NCBI GenBank assembly: GCA_035697245.1
Contig: DASSDH010000205.1
Location: 1-33,599 of the forward strand
Reading direction: 5' to 3'
Length of the DNA: 33,599 bases
Origin: JACVRX01 sp035697245
Lineage (GTDB): Bacteria > Actinomycetota > Actinomycetes > Jiangellales > Jiangellaceae
The position numbers and the translations under genes are program-made. The notes under the pieces were generated by a model that was not told the origin of the DNA, searched no databases, and worked only from the letters and a program-made list of their open reading frames with translations. Position 1 is the stretch's first letter. The number at the start of each line of letters is the position of its first letter. Of this stretch, positions 1-7,819 are shown one piece after another.

Positions 1-1383
1 GGCCTCGACCTCGGCACGACGAGCTCGAAGGCCCTGGTCCGGGATCTGCTGGGCCGACAGGTAGCACTGGTGGAGGCCAGGACGCCGTGGATGACGGTCG
101 ATGTGGGGACCGAGACCACGCCACAGGCCATGCTTGGGCTCGCGGTCGACCTGCTGGCGCGTGTTGCCCAGGCCGCTGAGCTGCAGGTCGGACGGCTGCA
201 GGTGCTCGGCGTTGGCGTCGCCGGCCTGGGCGAGAGCGGTGTGCTTCTCGACGCCACCGGCAAGCCCTGTGCGCCGGTGATCGCCTGGTTCGACCAACGC
301 GGGGCACGGCAGGTGCAGCGGGTCGGTGAGCGGGCCGCGATCCTGCCGGAGCAGTTCGCGCGGCGTACGGGCCTGCCGTGGGACTGCCAGTCCAGCCTGG
401 CCAAGCTGCTGTGGCTGGAGAGCAGCGGCTTGGCGCTGACACCGGCGCACCGGTGGGCGAGCGTGCCGGAGTGGGTTGTGCACCGGCTCGGCGGGTGCCT
501 GGTCCGGGAGCCGTCGCTCGCGTCCCGGACGGGGCTCGTCGACCAGGCCACAGGCGCACTATGGCACGAGGGCGTCTCGGTGGCCGGCCTGCCCACGACA
601 CTGCTCCCGCCACCGGTCTGCGCGGGAATCGCCGCCGGCTCGTTGCATTACGACGGCCTCCCGACATCACTCCAGGGTGCGGCCCTGACCGTCGCCGGCC
701 ACGACCACCCGGTAGCGGCCATCGGTGCCGGCGCTTTGGGTCCGGACGAGCTGTTCAACTCGTCGGGCACAGCAGACGTCGTCGCCCGCTCCCTGCCTGG
801 GACCCTCGACGACAGCCGTCGGGATCTGCTGGTCCGGTCCGGCCTGTCCGTGGGTGCACACGTGTTGCCGGGTACGACGTTGCTGCTCGGTGGTGTCCGA
901 GGTGGACTGCTGCTGCGCCGGGTCCTCGGTGCGCTCGGTGCGACAGGGGAACCGGAACGAGACCGCCTCGACCAGGCGGCGCTCGCCGTCGGTGAGTTGC
1001 CCCTTGGCCTGGAGGTGTCCGGCGCGGGACCGACCGGCGACGACGTCGTACTGCGATTGCGGGACGACGTGACGCCAGCGGACGTGTGGGCAGCGGCCAC
1101 TCGGTACACCGCCGACGAAACCCGAAGGCTGCTCGCGACGATCGATGCCGTAGTTGGCCCGCACCGCCGGGCCATCGCCTGCGGCGGCTGGACTCGGATG
1201 GAGAGCGTGCGGGCGGCCAAGCGGTCCGCCATCGCGCATCTGGAGTTCTCCGAACTGCGCGAGCCCGGTGTGGTCGGCGCAGCCCTGTTCGCCGCACAGG
1301 CCGCCGGAGTCGGCTCCGTCCGGCCCTCTACCGATGTCCCGAATGGCAACTCTCTCAGCACGATCTCCGGAGGAAACTCATGA
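1..1383 (+). CDS. FGGY-family carbohydrate kinase (5' end outside window)
   Basis: The reading frame is open from the first base and begins inside the N-terminal phosphate-binding motif (GLDLGTTSSK), so only the first few codons are missing; 460 residues are present. FGGY kinases use ATP to phosphorylate a ketose or polyol in the cytoplasm. Visible family signs are the DxGTTS motif, an AWFDQR segment, AGHDHP in the middle, and a C-terminal CGGW segment followed by PGVVGAALFA. The QMHG motif of xylulokinases is absent, so this is a different branch from the second FGGY kinase at 7820. The stop overlaps the aldolase start (ATGA, 1380-1383), implying translational coupling and a shared pathway. 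The family is clear; the substrate is not. Confidence 0.88.
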   Translation, partial: GLDLGTTSSKALVRDLLGRQVALVEARTPWMTVDVGTETTPQAMLGLAVDLLARVAQAAELQVGRLQVLGVGVAGLGESGVLLDATGKPCAPVIAWFDQRGARQVQRVGERAAILPEQFARRTGLPWDCQSSLAKLLWLESSGLALTPAHRWASVPEWVVHRLGGCLVREPSLASRTGLVDQATGALWHEGVSVAGLPTTLLPPPVCAGIAAGSLHYDGLPTSLQGAALTVAGHDHPVAAIGAGALGPDELFNSSGTADVVARSLPGTLDDSRRDLLVRSGLSVGAHVLPGTTLLLGGVRGGLLLRRVLGALGATGEPERDRLDQAALAVGELPLGLEVSGAGPTGDDVVLRLRDDVTPADVWAAATRYTADETRRLLATIDAVVGPHRRAIACGGWTRMESVRAAKRSAIAHLEFSELREPGVVGAALFAAQAAGVGSVRPSTDVPNGNSLSTISGGNS

Positions 1384-2309
1384 GCTCTAGGACAGCCCAG
1401 CCGGTCAAGACTCTCGACGACATCTCGGGGAACGACGGCGTCTTCGCGATCATCGCGATGGATCAGCGGAACACCCTGCGGCGCATGTTCGCAGCCGTCG
1501 GCATCGAGGCCACTGATGAGGACCTGCGACGGTCGAAGGTCGATGTCGCCCGGGCCCTCAGCCCAGTGGCGAGCGGGATCCTGTTCGACCCGACATACGG
1601 CGTCCCCGCCGTCAAGGAGTCGGGTGCACTGCACAACGGCTGCGGGCTGCTCGTGGCATCGGAGCCCTCGCAGCGGGGTGTATTCAACGGCGAGCCCAGG
1701 ACGCACCGCGACCCCGAGCTGAACTCCCGTTGGGTGCTTGACCAGGGCGGCGACGCCAACAAGTTCCTGGCCCAGCTACGCGCTGACCGCCCGGCAGCGC
1801 AGGCCGGTGAGCCCAACCTTGTCGCCGAGTGCCTGGAGGCGGTGCGGCAGGTCGTCGACGACTGCCGCGCTGTCGGGATTCCGTCGGTCATCGAGAACCT
1901 GGTCTACCCGTTGCCCGGCGAGGACCTCACTGGGAAGCGCCGCGAAGACGCGATCGTCGAGGCGGCACGGGCGCTCAATGAGCTCGACATCGACCTCCTG
2001 AAGCTCGAGTACCCGGGCTCGCCCGAAGGGTGCCGCCGGCTCGCGTCGGAGCTTGACCGGCCGTGGGCGGTGCTGTCCGCTGGCGTGCCGTTCGCTCAGT
2101 TCACCGATGTCCTGCAGGTCGCGTTTGACGTTGGCGGCGCGTCCGGCTTCATCGCCGGGCGCTCGGTATGGCGGGAGTCGCTGGCACTCGGCGAAGCGGA
2201 GCGACAGATCTTCTTGGACGCTGTGGCGCGCCCGCGCCTGGACACCTTGCGCGCCGTCGCGACCGACCGCGCCCGGCCATGGCCCGAGGCGGCCGACCAC
2301 CGCGGGTGA
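1380..2309 (+). CDS. Class I aldolase, LacD/YihT-like (ketose bisphosphate or sulfofructose-phosphate aldolase family)
   Basis: 309 residues, with the ATG overlapping the kinase stop and GGAGG just upstream. The protein matches the LacD (tagatose 1,6-bisphosphate aldolase) and YihT (sulfofructose 1-phosphate aldolase) family. It has MDQRNTLRRMF near residue 27, a Lys at 128 in a GGDANKFL segment, a probable Schiff-base Lys208 in DLLKLEYPG, and GASGFIAGRSVW near 253-264, which usually binds phosphate. It would cleave a phosphorylated ketose to DHAP and an aldehyde in the cytoplasm. Coupling to an FGGY kinase rather than a PfkB kinase, with no GH31 sulfoquinovosidase nearby, argues against sulfoglycolysis, although the sequence resembles YihT at least as much as LacD. 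The true substrate is open. Confidence 0.85.
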   Translation: MSSRTAQPVKTLDDISGNDGVFAIIAMDQRNTLRRMFAAVGIEATDEDLRRSKVDVARALSPVASGILFDPTYGVPAVKESGALHNGCGLLVASEPSQRGVFNGEPRTHRDPELNSRWVLDQGGDANKFLAQLRADRPAAQAGEPNLVAECLEAVRQVVDDCRAVGIPSVIENLVYPLPGEDLTGKRREDAIVEAARALNELDIDLLKLEYPGSPEGCRRLASELDRPWAVLSAGVPFAQFTDVLQVAFDVGGASGFIAGRSVWRESLALGEAERQIFLDAVARPRLDTLRAVATDRARPWPEAADHRG

Positions 2310-2317
2310 GACGGATG

Positions 2318-2335
2318 CGATAACGAACGGATAAC
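2318..2335 (+). repeat. Short direct repeat GATAAC upstream of the promoter
   Basis: GATAAC occurs at 2319-2324 and 2330-2335, one helical turn (11 bp) apart, ending 16 bases before the -35 element. The position suits an activator site, but nothing else supports this and it could be chance. Confidence 0.3.
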
Positions 2336-2351
2336 TGCTGCAGGTGGGCCA

Positions 2352-2380
2352 TTGCCTGGAGACACCAACAGGCCTACTGT
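2352..2380 (+). promoter_or_regulatory. Sigma70-type promoter of the lacI-ABC operon
   Basis: TTGCCT (2352-2357) and TACTGT (2375-2380) are separated by exactly 17 bases and match -35 and -10 consensus elements well. The predicted start point, near 2387, falls inside the palindromic operator, so bound repressor would block initiation. This is a reading of the sequence, not a mapped start. Confidence 0.6.
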
Positions 2381-2416
2381 ACCTGACAGCGCTGTCAGAC
2401 AGCGCTGTCAGGTACA
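2378..2416 (+). promoter_or_regulatory. Tandem LacI-type operators forming a 39-bp perfect palindrome
   Basis: Two copies of the LacI-family core GACAGCGCTGTC (2385-2396 and 2398-2409) lie 13 bp apart centre to centre. Each is palindromic, and together they make a larger inverted repeat with 19-base arms around a single A at 2397. The block overlaps the -10 element and the predicted start site. A LacI-family gene begins 120 bp downstream, so autoregulation and control of the importer operon are expected. Confidence 0.8.
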
Positions 2417-2470
2417 ACCCGCTTGCTGTCATTCGCACCTCTTTCTTTGCGTGCTAGGAGAGGAGCAGCC

Positions 2471-2539
2471 GTGCCGGTGGCGTCCCGCGTGACCTGGCAG
2501 GCTCGCGGTCTCCTAGCCGCGGTGAGTGGTCCAGCGTGA
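2471..2539 (+). CDS. Possible 22-codon leader ORF coupled to lacI
   Basis: A GTG start at 2471 sits 5 bases after a very strong ribosome binding site (AGGAGAGGAG, 2457-2466). The frame runs 22 codons and its TGA (2537-2539) overlaps the GTG start of the LacI gene. The LacI gene itself has only a weak site ahead of it, so its translation may depend on ribosomes finishing this leader. The predicted peptide (starting MPVASRVTWQARG) has no run of a regulatory amino acid, so attenuation by a specific tRNA is not suggested. Confidence 0.4.
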   Translation: MPVASRVTWQARGLLAAVSGPA

Positions 2540-3633
2540 CGAGGCCACCGCGCCCCACGCTCGCGGACGTCGCGGCGCGGGCAGGCGTCAGCCTCAAGAC
2601 TGCGTCTCGGGCCCTCAACGGCGAATACGGGGTCGCCGAAGCAACAGCCCAACGCGTCCACAAGGCGGCCGGCGAACTCGGCTTTCGGCTCAACTACCTC
2701 GCTCGAGCCCTGGCAACCCGCCAGACCAGCGAAACCGTCGGCCTGGTCATCCCCACGGTCTCGGACCCCTTCTTCGCCGCGCTCGCTGCCGAAGTCGAGG
2801 CCACCCTGGCGCCGCGCAAGCTGGGCCTCATCTCGGCGAGTCACGGCGACGACATGACGCGGCAACGGATGCTCACCCGCGTTCTCGTCGAGCGGCGCGT
2901 CGCCGCCCTGGTGGTCGTCTCGGCGCCAGGCGACTCGTCCTACCTTCAGCTTGACGTCGACCACGGCCTAGCCGTCGGCGCGGTCGACCGGCCGCTGGAA
3001 GGTGTCAGCGTCGACACCGTCACGATCGACAACCGCACCGCGGCCCGGGTGGCCGTCACCGAGCTGGTCACCGCCGGTCACCGCCGAATCGCTGTGATCG
3101 GGTTCGACGCCCGGGTGTGGACGATGAGCGAGCGCTACGACGGCTATCGCGACGCGCTCGCGGACGCGGGGGTCAGCCTCGACGCCGACCTCGTGGCGCT
3201 GAGCTGTGGGGACGCGGTGCAAGCAGAGGTGACGGTTACCGCGATGCTTCAGGCGGCCGACGGACCGACTGCCGTCTTCGCCTTGCACAACCGGTCGGGC
3301 CGGGCGGTGATCCGATCCATGTTGGCCACCGGTGCGGACGTCGACCTGACCGTCTTCGACGATGTGGCCGACCCCGACCTGCTCGTCTTCCCGCCGTTGA
3401 CCGTCGTCGCCTCCGAGCCGAGGCGGCTCGGAGCGGCCGTGGCCGCGATGACGCTCGAGCGTCTCGACGGGCTGGCTGGCCCCGCGCGCAACGTCGTACT
3501 GCCTGCGTTGTTCCAGCACCCCCGAGCAGCCGCCGTCAGGCGCCCCGGTGACGAGAAGGTCCTAGACTCACGCCGCCGAGCCTTCGGCGTGGCCCAACCC
3601 CTCCGAGCACAAACCAGACAAGAAAGCAGGTGA
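2536..3633 (+). CDS. LacI-family transcriptional repressor
   Basis: 365 residues. The N-terminal helix-turn-helix (residues 8-60, TLADVAARAGVSLKTASRALN) and hinge (NYLARALATRQT) are typical LacI/GalR. The remainder is a periplasmic-binding-protein-like effector domain starting at VGLVIPTVSDPFF. The GTG start at 2536 is the only usable one, since an in-frame stop lies at 2455. The gene lies directly downstream of two GACAGCGCTGTC operators, the classic target of this family, and its stop overlaps the candidate starts of the ABC ATPase gene. It probably represses its own operon until the imported sugar or a derivative binds. The last 30 or so residues extend beyond the usual C-terminus and are rich in Arg. 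Confidence 0.9.
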   Translation: MTRPPRPTLADVAARAGVSLKTASRALNGEYGVAEATAQRVHKAAGELGFRLNYLARALATRQTSETVGLVIPTVSDPFFAALAAEVEATLAPRKLGLISASHGDDMTRQRMLTRVLVERRVAALVVVSAPGDSSYLQLDVDHGLAVGAVDRPLEGVSVDTVTIDNRTAARVAVTELVTAGHRRIAVIGFDARVWTMSERYDGYRDALADAGVSLDADLVALSCGDAVQAEVTVTAMLQAADGPTAVFALHNRSGRAVIRSMLATGADVDLTVFDDVADPDLLVFPPLTVVASEPRRLGAAVAAMTLERLDGLAGPARNVVLPALFQHPRAAAVRRPGDEKVLDSRRRAFGVAQPLRAQTRQESR

Positions 3634-3638
3634 TGTGC

Positions 3639-4442
3639 GTGACAACCGACGATGCGACCACACCGGATGGGGCCGGGTCGGCCCGGCGTGCGCGGACTCC
3701 GGCGTTGGCGGCCCGATCGGTCGTCAAGGAGTTCGGCCACGTCCGCGCCCTCCGCGGAGCCTCCTTCGAGGCCATGGCCGGCGAGGTGACCGCGCTCATC
3801 GGTGACAACGGCGCCGGCAAGTCGACCCTGGTCAAGTGCATGTCAGGGGTCCACGCGCCGGACGGCGGAACCATCGAGGTTGACGGGAAACCGGTACAGC
3901 TCTCGAGCCCTATCGATGCCGAGCGACTCGGCATCGAGACGGTCTACCAGGACCTTGCCCTGGCGCCCGACCTGGATGCCGCGTCGAACGTGTTCCTCGG
4001 TCGCGAGATCCGCCGGTTCAAGATCATCTACGACCAGGCGGCGATGCGCCGGCAGACGGCGGAGAGCTTCGCCGACCTCGGGGTTGGAATGGTGCAGGAC
4101 CTGCGCGTGCCGGTCGCGTCCTTCTCGGGCGGGCAGCGCCAGTCCGTCGCCATCGCCAGGGCCGCGATGTGGGCGCAGCACGTGATCCTCCTCGACGAGC
4201 CGACGGCGGCGCTTGGCGTCATCCAGACCGCGAAGGTGCTCGACCTGATCCGCCGAGTCCGCGACCGCGGCCTGGCCGTCATCTTCATCTCGCACAACAT
4301 GCCGCAGGTGCTCGAGGTGTCGGACCGCATCGAGGTGTTGCGGCTCGGCGCTCGCGTTGCGCGCTTCGAGCAGGGCGAGGCCGACGTGGACCGGCTGATC
4401 GCGGCGATCTCCGGTGCCTTCACTAACGAGGTGGCCGCATGA
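3639..4442 (+). CDS. Sugar ABC transporter ATP-binding protein (single-domain, ribose/fructose type)
   Basis: About 267 residues with all ATPase motifs: Walker A GDNGAGKST, Q-loop YQDLALAPDL, signature FSGGQ, Walker B VILLDEPTAALG and H-loop ISH. It energises sugar import at the inner face of the membrane. It carries one ATPase domain, unlike the double-domain RbsA, and so resembles FrcA-type subunits. Starts at GTG 3630, ATG 3633 and GTG 3639 are all in frame; 3639 is preferred because AGCAGG lies 8 bases before it. The stop overlaps the permease start (ATGA, 4439-4442), so the two are coupled. Confidence 0.92.
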   Translation: MTTDDATTPDGAGSARRARTPALAARSVVKEFGHVRALRGASFEAMAGEVTALIGDNGAGKSTLVKCMSGVHAPDGGTIEVDGKPVQLSSPIDAERLGIETVYQDLALAPDLDAASNVFLGREIRRFKIIYDQAAMRRQTAESFADLGVGMVQDLRVPVASFSGGQRQSVAIARAAMWAQHVILLDEPTAALGVIQTAKVLDLIRRVRDRGLAVIFISHNMPQVLEVSDRIEVLRLGARVARFEQGEADVDRLIAAISGAFTNEVAA

Positions 4443-5584
4443 GCGACATCCAGGACGAGGCAGCGGAGACCCAGCATGTGATCGGCCAGGCGGAGGTGGC
4501 GGCCATCGATGCCACCGTCGAGGGCGACGCCGTCCCGGAGGTGGCCGCTGCCGAGGGTTCGGGTGTTGCCGTCGACATGAGGTCGGCGTGGTGGCGGCGC
4601 CTGATCGCCAGCCCGGTCATGATGACGTTCTTCTTCCTGATCGTGACGATGGTGATCTTCTCCGTGCTGGCGCCGGGCACGTTCAACACTGTTTCCAACA
4701 TCCAGCTGCTCGCGCTGAACGTTGCCATCCTGACGGTCGTCAGTGTCGGCACCACGTTCGTAATCGCCACGGCAGGGATCGACCTCTCCATCCCCTCGGG
4801 CATCGTGCTCGGTGAGGTCTTCGCCGTGAAGGCGCTGAGCATGATCCAGGTCGGCTCTGGCACCGCCGCCGAGGTGCCCGCGGACCAGACGAAGCTCTGG
4901 TACATCGGCGTGGCCCTCGCGGCTTCGTTGTTAGCGGGGCTGATCCTCGGCCTCATCAATGGATTTACCGTCGGCTACCTGCGGATCCCTCCGATGCTCG
5001 CGACGCTCGGGACCCTCGGTGCCGGCCTGGGCATCGCTCTGCTCATGCAGAACGGCGTGAACGTCGCAACGTACGCCCTCAACCCAGTCGCGACGGGTCA
5101 GCTGATCCCCGGACTGAACAATCTCATCCTCATCGGCCTGATCGTCGTCGGCATTGGGTACGTGGGGATGCACCTGGCCGTGTTCGGCCGCCACACGCTG
5201 GCGATCGGATCGAGCGAGGAGGCCGCCCGCCGAGTCGGCATCAATGTCGAGCGTCATCTACTGAAGGTCTACGTTGTCGGGGCTTTGGCCAGCGGCCTCG
5301 GCGGCTTCCTCGCCGTCGCGTACTTCTCCACGACATCGGTCGCCGGTCACTCCACTGACAACCTGAGCGCCATCACCGCTGTCGCCCTCGGTGGCACCAG
5401 CCTGTTCGGCGGTATCGCCAGTATCATCGGCACCCTCATCGGCGTGTGGATCCCCGCGGTCTTGCAGAACGGCTTCATCATCGTCGGCGTCCAGCCCTAC
5501 TGGCAGATGGTCGCCGTCGGCGTCGTCCTCATCCTCGCCATCTACGCCGACCAACTCCGCCGCCGGGCGCGCAACAGGCGCTGA
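4439..5584 (+). CDS. Sugar ABC transporter permease (RbsC family)
   Basis: 381 residues. After a hydrophilic 55-residue N-terminal extension rich in Glu, Asp and Ala, the protein has about nine to ten hydrophobic segments, with typical RbsC-family stretches such as TAGIDLSIPSG and LGGTSLFGGIASIIGTLIG. It would form a homodimeric membrane channel with the preceding ATPase and the following binding protein. The acidic N-terminal extension (residues 1-50) is longer than in most RbsC proteins. It is translated from an ATG overlapping the ATPase stop codon. Confidence 0.92.
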   Translation: MSDIQDEAAETQHVIGQAEVAAIDATVEGDAVPEVAAAEGSGVAVDMRSAWWRRLIASPVMMTFFFLIVTMVIFSVLAPGTFNTVSNIQLLALNVAILTVVSVGTTFVIATAGIDLSIPSGIVLGEVFAVKALSMIQVGSGTAAEVPADQTKLWYIGVALAASLLAGLILGLINGFTVGYLRIPPMLATLGTLGAGLGIALLMQNGVNVATYALNPVATGQLIPGLNNLILIGLIVVGIGYVGMHLAVFGRHTLAIGSSEEAARRVGINVERHLLKVYVVGALASGLGGFLAVAYFSTTSVAGHSTDNLSAITAVALGGTSLFGGIASIIGTLIGVWIPAVLQNGFIIVGVQPYWQMVAVGVVLILAIYADQLRRRARNRR

Positions 5585-5627
5585 CCCCAACCCATAACGA
5601 GTCCGCAACCCGACCAAAGGAGTGCAT

Positions 5628-6638
5628 GTGTACAGGAGCAAGTTCCTCACGTTGACGGCGGCCTCCGCCGTCGCCCTCAGCCTCGCCGCATGCGGCGGGT
5701 CCGACGATGACAGCGACACGGCGTCCGGCGGCACTGGCGCGGCGAGCCCGGGCGGCGGCGCGGAAGGCGCGAGCATCACTCTGATGGTGGGCGTCAAGGG
5801 AGACCCGTTCTACGTCTCGATGGAGTGCGGGGCCCAGGAAGCGGCGGATGCCGCCGGGGCCAGCCTGGAGGTTCAGGGTCCGGACAAGTTCGATGCCACC
5901 CTCCAGAACCCGATGCTCGACGCGGTGGCGGCCCAGCAGCCGGACGCTCTGCTCGTCGCTCCCAACGACGTCACGGCATCCGCGCCGCCCCTGAAGCGAA
6001 TCCAGGACGCCGGGACGCAGGTCGTGCTCGTCGACACCATCGTCACCGACCCGACCATCGGAGTCTCGCGGATCGCCACCGACAACAACCTGGGCGGTCA
6101 GAAGGCGGCCGAGGCCCTTGAGCAGCTCGGCGTCACGGGCAAGGTGCTGGTGATCTCCACCGACCCGGGCGTGTCCAGTGTCGACGCGCGCGTCGAGGGC
6201 TTCAACACCAAGGCGGAGGAGCTCGGACTCACCCTGGTAGGGGAGACCCAGTACTCGCACAACAACGCGAGCACGGCAGCGCAGGTCATCTCGGCGGCCC
6301 TGGCCAAGGATCCTGACCTCGAGGGTGTCTTCGCGACCAATCTGTTCACTGCGCAGGGTGTGGCGACCGGTGTGAAGCAGTCCGGCAAGGCCGGTCAGGT
6401 GAAGGTCGTCGGCTTCGACGCCGGCCCCGACCAGATCCAGCAGCTCGAGGCCGGGGATGTGCAAGCGCTCGTCGCCCAGAAGCCCTTCGACATCGGCGTG
6501 CAAGGTGTCGAGCAGGCCCTCGCGGCACTGGCCGGCGAGACGGTGACGGAGGAGATCGAGACCGAGTCCCTAATCGTCACGCAGGACAACTTGGACGATC
6601 CCGAGGTCAACAAGTACATCTACAAGTCCAACTGCTGA
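5628..6638 (+). CDS. Sugar ABC transporter substrate-binding lipoprotein (RbsB family)
   Basis: About 336 residues. It begins with a lipoprotein signal peptide ending in the lipobox LAAC (lipidated Cys22), followed by a Gly/Ser/Asp linker and a type I periplasmic-binding fold (ITLMVGVKGDPFYVSMECGAQEAAD and later DNNLGGQKAAEAL, VVGFDAGPDQI). It captures the sugar or polyol outside the membrane and delivers it to the permease. GTG 5628 is chosen because AAAGGAG ends 5 bases before it and it gives a normal signal peptide; GTG 5622 would add two residues. Ligand identity cannot be read from sequence. Confidence 0.92.
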   Translation: MYRSKFLTLTAASAVALSLAACGGSDDDSDTASGGTGAASPGGGAEGASITLMVGVKGDPFYVSMECGAQEAADAAGASLEVQGPDKFDATLQNPMLDAVAAQQPDALLVAPNDVTASAPPLKRIQDAGTQVVLVDTIVTDPTIGVSRIATDNNLGGQKAAEALEQLGVTGKVLVISTDPGVSSVDARVEGFNTKAEELGLTLVGETQYSHNNASTAAQVISAALAKDPDLEGVFATNLFTAQGVATGVKQSGKAGQVKVVGFDAGPDQIQQLEAGDVQALVAQKPFDIGVQGVEQALAALAGETVTEEIETESLIVTQDNLDDPEVNKYIYKSNC

Positions 6639-6648
6639 GTTCCCGTCG

Positions 6649-6690
6649 TGACTCGCTCCGCCCGGTTTCGAAGTCGGGCGGAGCGAGTCA
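6649..6690 (+). terminator. Strong hairpin after the ABC operon
   Basis: A 16-bp perfect stem (6649-6664 with 6675-6690) encloses a 10-base loop and begins 11 bases after the binding-protein stop. There is no U-run, which is common for actinobacterial terminators. It could end the operon, or protect the 3' end of the abundant binding-protein message. Confidence 0.7.
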
Positions 6691-6765
6691 TGAGCGGACC
6701 AGTCAGGCTGGGTCGAGGTAGCCCGAACGACCTGGGCGCACCACCGACCATGGGAAGAGAGCAAC

Positions 6766-7788
6766 ATGAAGGCAGTTCTGTACGACGCTCCACGTAGCTT
6801 TGCGCTGACCGAGATCCCCACTCCCCAGGTCGGGCCCGGCGAGGTACGAATCCGGGTGGAGCAGGTCGGCGTCTGTGGCACCGACCTGCACATCCACAAC
6901 GGCGACTTCAACGCCGTGTTCCCGCTCATCCCTGGTCACGAGCTCGTCGGGGTGGTGGATGCGCTCGGCGACGATGTCGAGCGGTTCGCTGTCGGCGAGC
7001 AGGTTTCGGTCAACCCCAACATCTTCTGTGGGACATGTGATTACTGCCGGTCCGGGCGGCTGATCCTGTGCGCCGACGCCAAGGGCCTTGGCAGCAACTA
7101 CCCGGGCTTCTTCGCGGAGTACGTCACCGTTCCCGCGAACCTGGTGTTCTCCGTGCAGGGGCTCCCGCTCGACACGGCGGTCTTCACCGAGCCTGCGGCC
7201 TGCGCGATGCACGGGCTAGAGACGCTGGACCTGCGTCCCGGCTCGAGTGCGCTCGTTTTTGGCGCGGGCCCCACCGGCCTCCTGCTGGCGCAGCTCATCG
7301 CCTCGGGAGGCGCCTCGTCGGTGACGGTCGCCGCACCGACCCAGTTCAAGCTGGATCGCGCGTCCGCACTCGGTGCAAGCCAGACGGTCCTGATCACGCG
7401 CGACGACCCGCAGGGGAACGTGCAGAAGGTCCGCGCCGCGTCCGGTGGCGAAGGGTACGACGTCGTGGTCGAGGCGACCGGCGCGACCGGGATCGGCGAC
7501 ATCTGCGTTCCCCTGACCCGCAACGGTGGCACCGTCCTGATCTATGGGGTCACGCGGGGGGACGAGGTCGTGACATTCCATCCGTTCGACGTGTTCCGGC
7601 GCGAGATCACGATCAAGGGCTCCTTCGCCGAAATGACGTCCTTCGGTGCTGCCATTGCCGCGTTACGCGGTGGGCGGGCGAGGACCGACGGGATCATCAC
7701 CCACCGCTTCCCGCTGGACGAATACGGCAAGGCGCTGGACGCGCTGGCCAACGACCGCACCGCCCACAAGATCGTGCTCGTCCCCTAG
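6766..7788 (+). CDS. Zinc-dependent polyol/alcohol dehydrogenase (MDR family)
   Basis: 340 residues. The catalytic zinc site is visible as Cys37 (GVCGTD) and His58-Glu59 (GHE), and the structural zinc site as Cys88, Cys91, Cys94 and Cys102. The nucleotide-binding motif is FGAGPTGLLLAQ. Members of the sorbitol/arabitol/threonine dehydrogenase group oxidise a secondary alcohol with NAD(P)+. The start has GGGAAGAGAG upstream. It follows the importer operon and sits 31 bases before a xylulokinase-like gene, so oxidation of a pentitol such as D-arabitol or xylitol to D-xylulose is a good guess, not a proof. Confidence 0.88.
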   Translation: MKAVLYDAPRSFALTEIPTPQVGPGEVRIRVEQVGVCGTDLHIHNGDFNAVFPLIPGHELVGVVDALGDDVERFAVGEQVSVNPNIFCGTCDYCRSGRLILCADAKGLGSNYPGFFAEYVTVPANLVFSVQGLPLDTAVFTEPAACAMHGLETLDLRPGSSALVFGAGPTGLLLAQLIASGGASSVTVAAPTQFKLDRASALGASQTVLITRDDPQGNVQKVRAASGGEGYDVVVEATGATGIGDICVPLTRNGGTVLIYGVTRGDEVVTFHPFDVFRREITIKGSFAEMTSFGAAIAALRGGRARTDGIITHRFPLDEYGKALDALANDRTAHKIVLVP

Positions 7789-7819
7789 GTCCGGGCGGCA
7801 GTCACCCGAGGTCATCCGC

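Noticed and set aside
648..1706. Long open frame antisense to the FGGY kinase and aldolase
   Set aside because: High-GC shadow frame; Arg/Ser/Pro-rich composition, no motif, and it overlaps two well-supported genes.
1380..2309. Sulfoglycolysis (sulfo-EMP) locus based on similarity of the aldolase to YihT
   Set aside because: The kinases are FGGY rather than PfkB type, and no GH31 sulfoquinovosidase, sulfoquinovose isomerase or sulfolactaldehyde reductase is present in the window.
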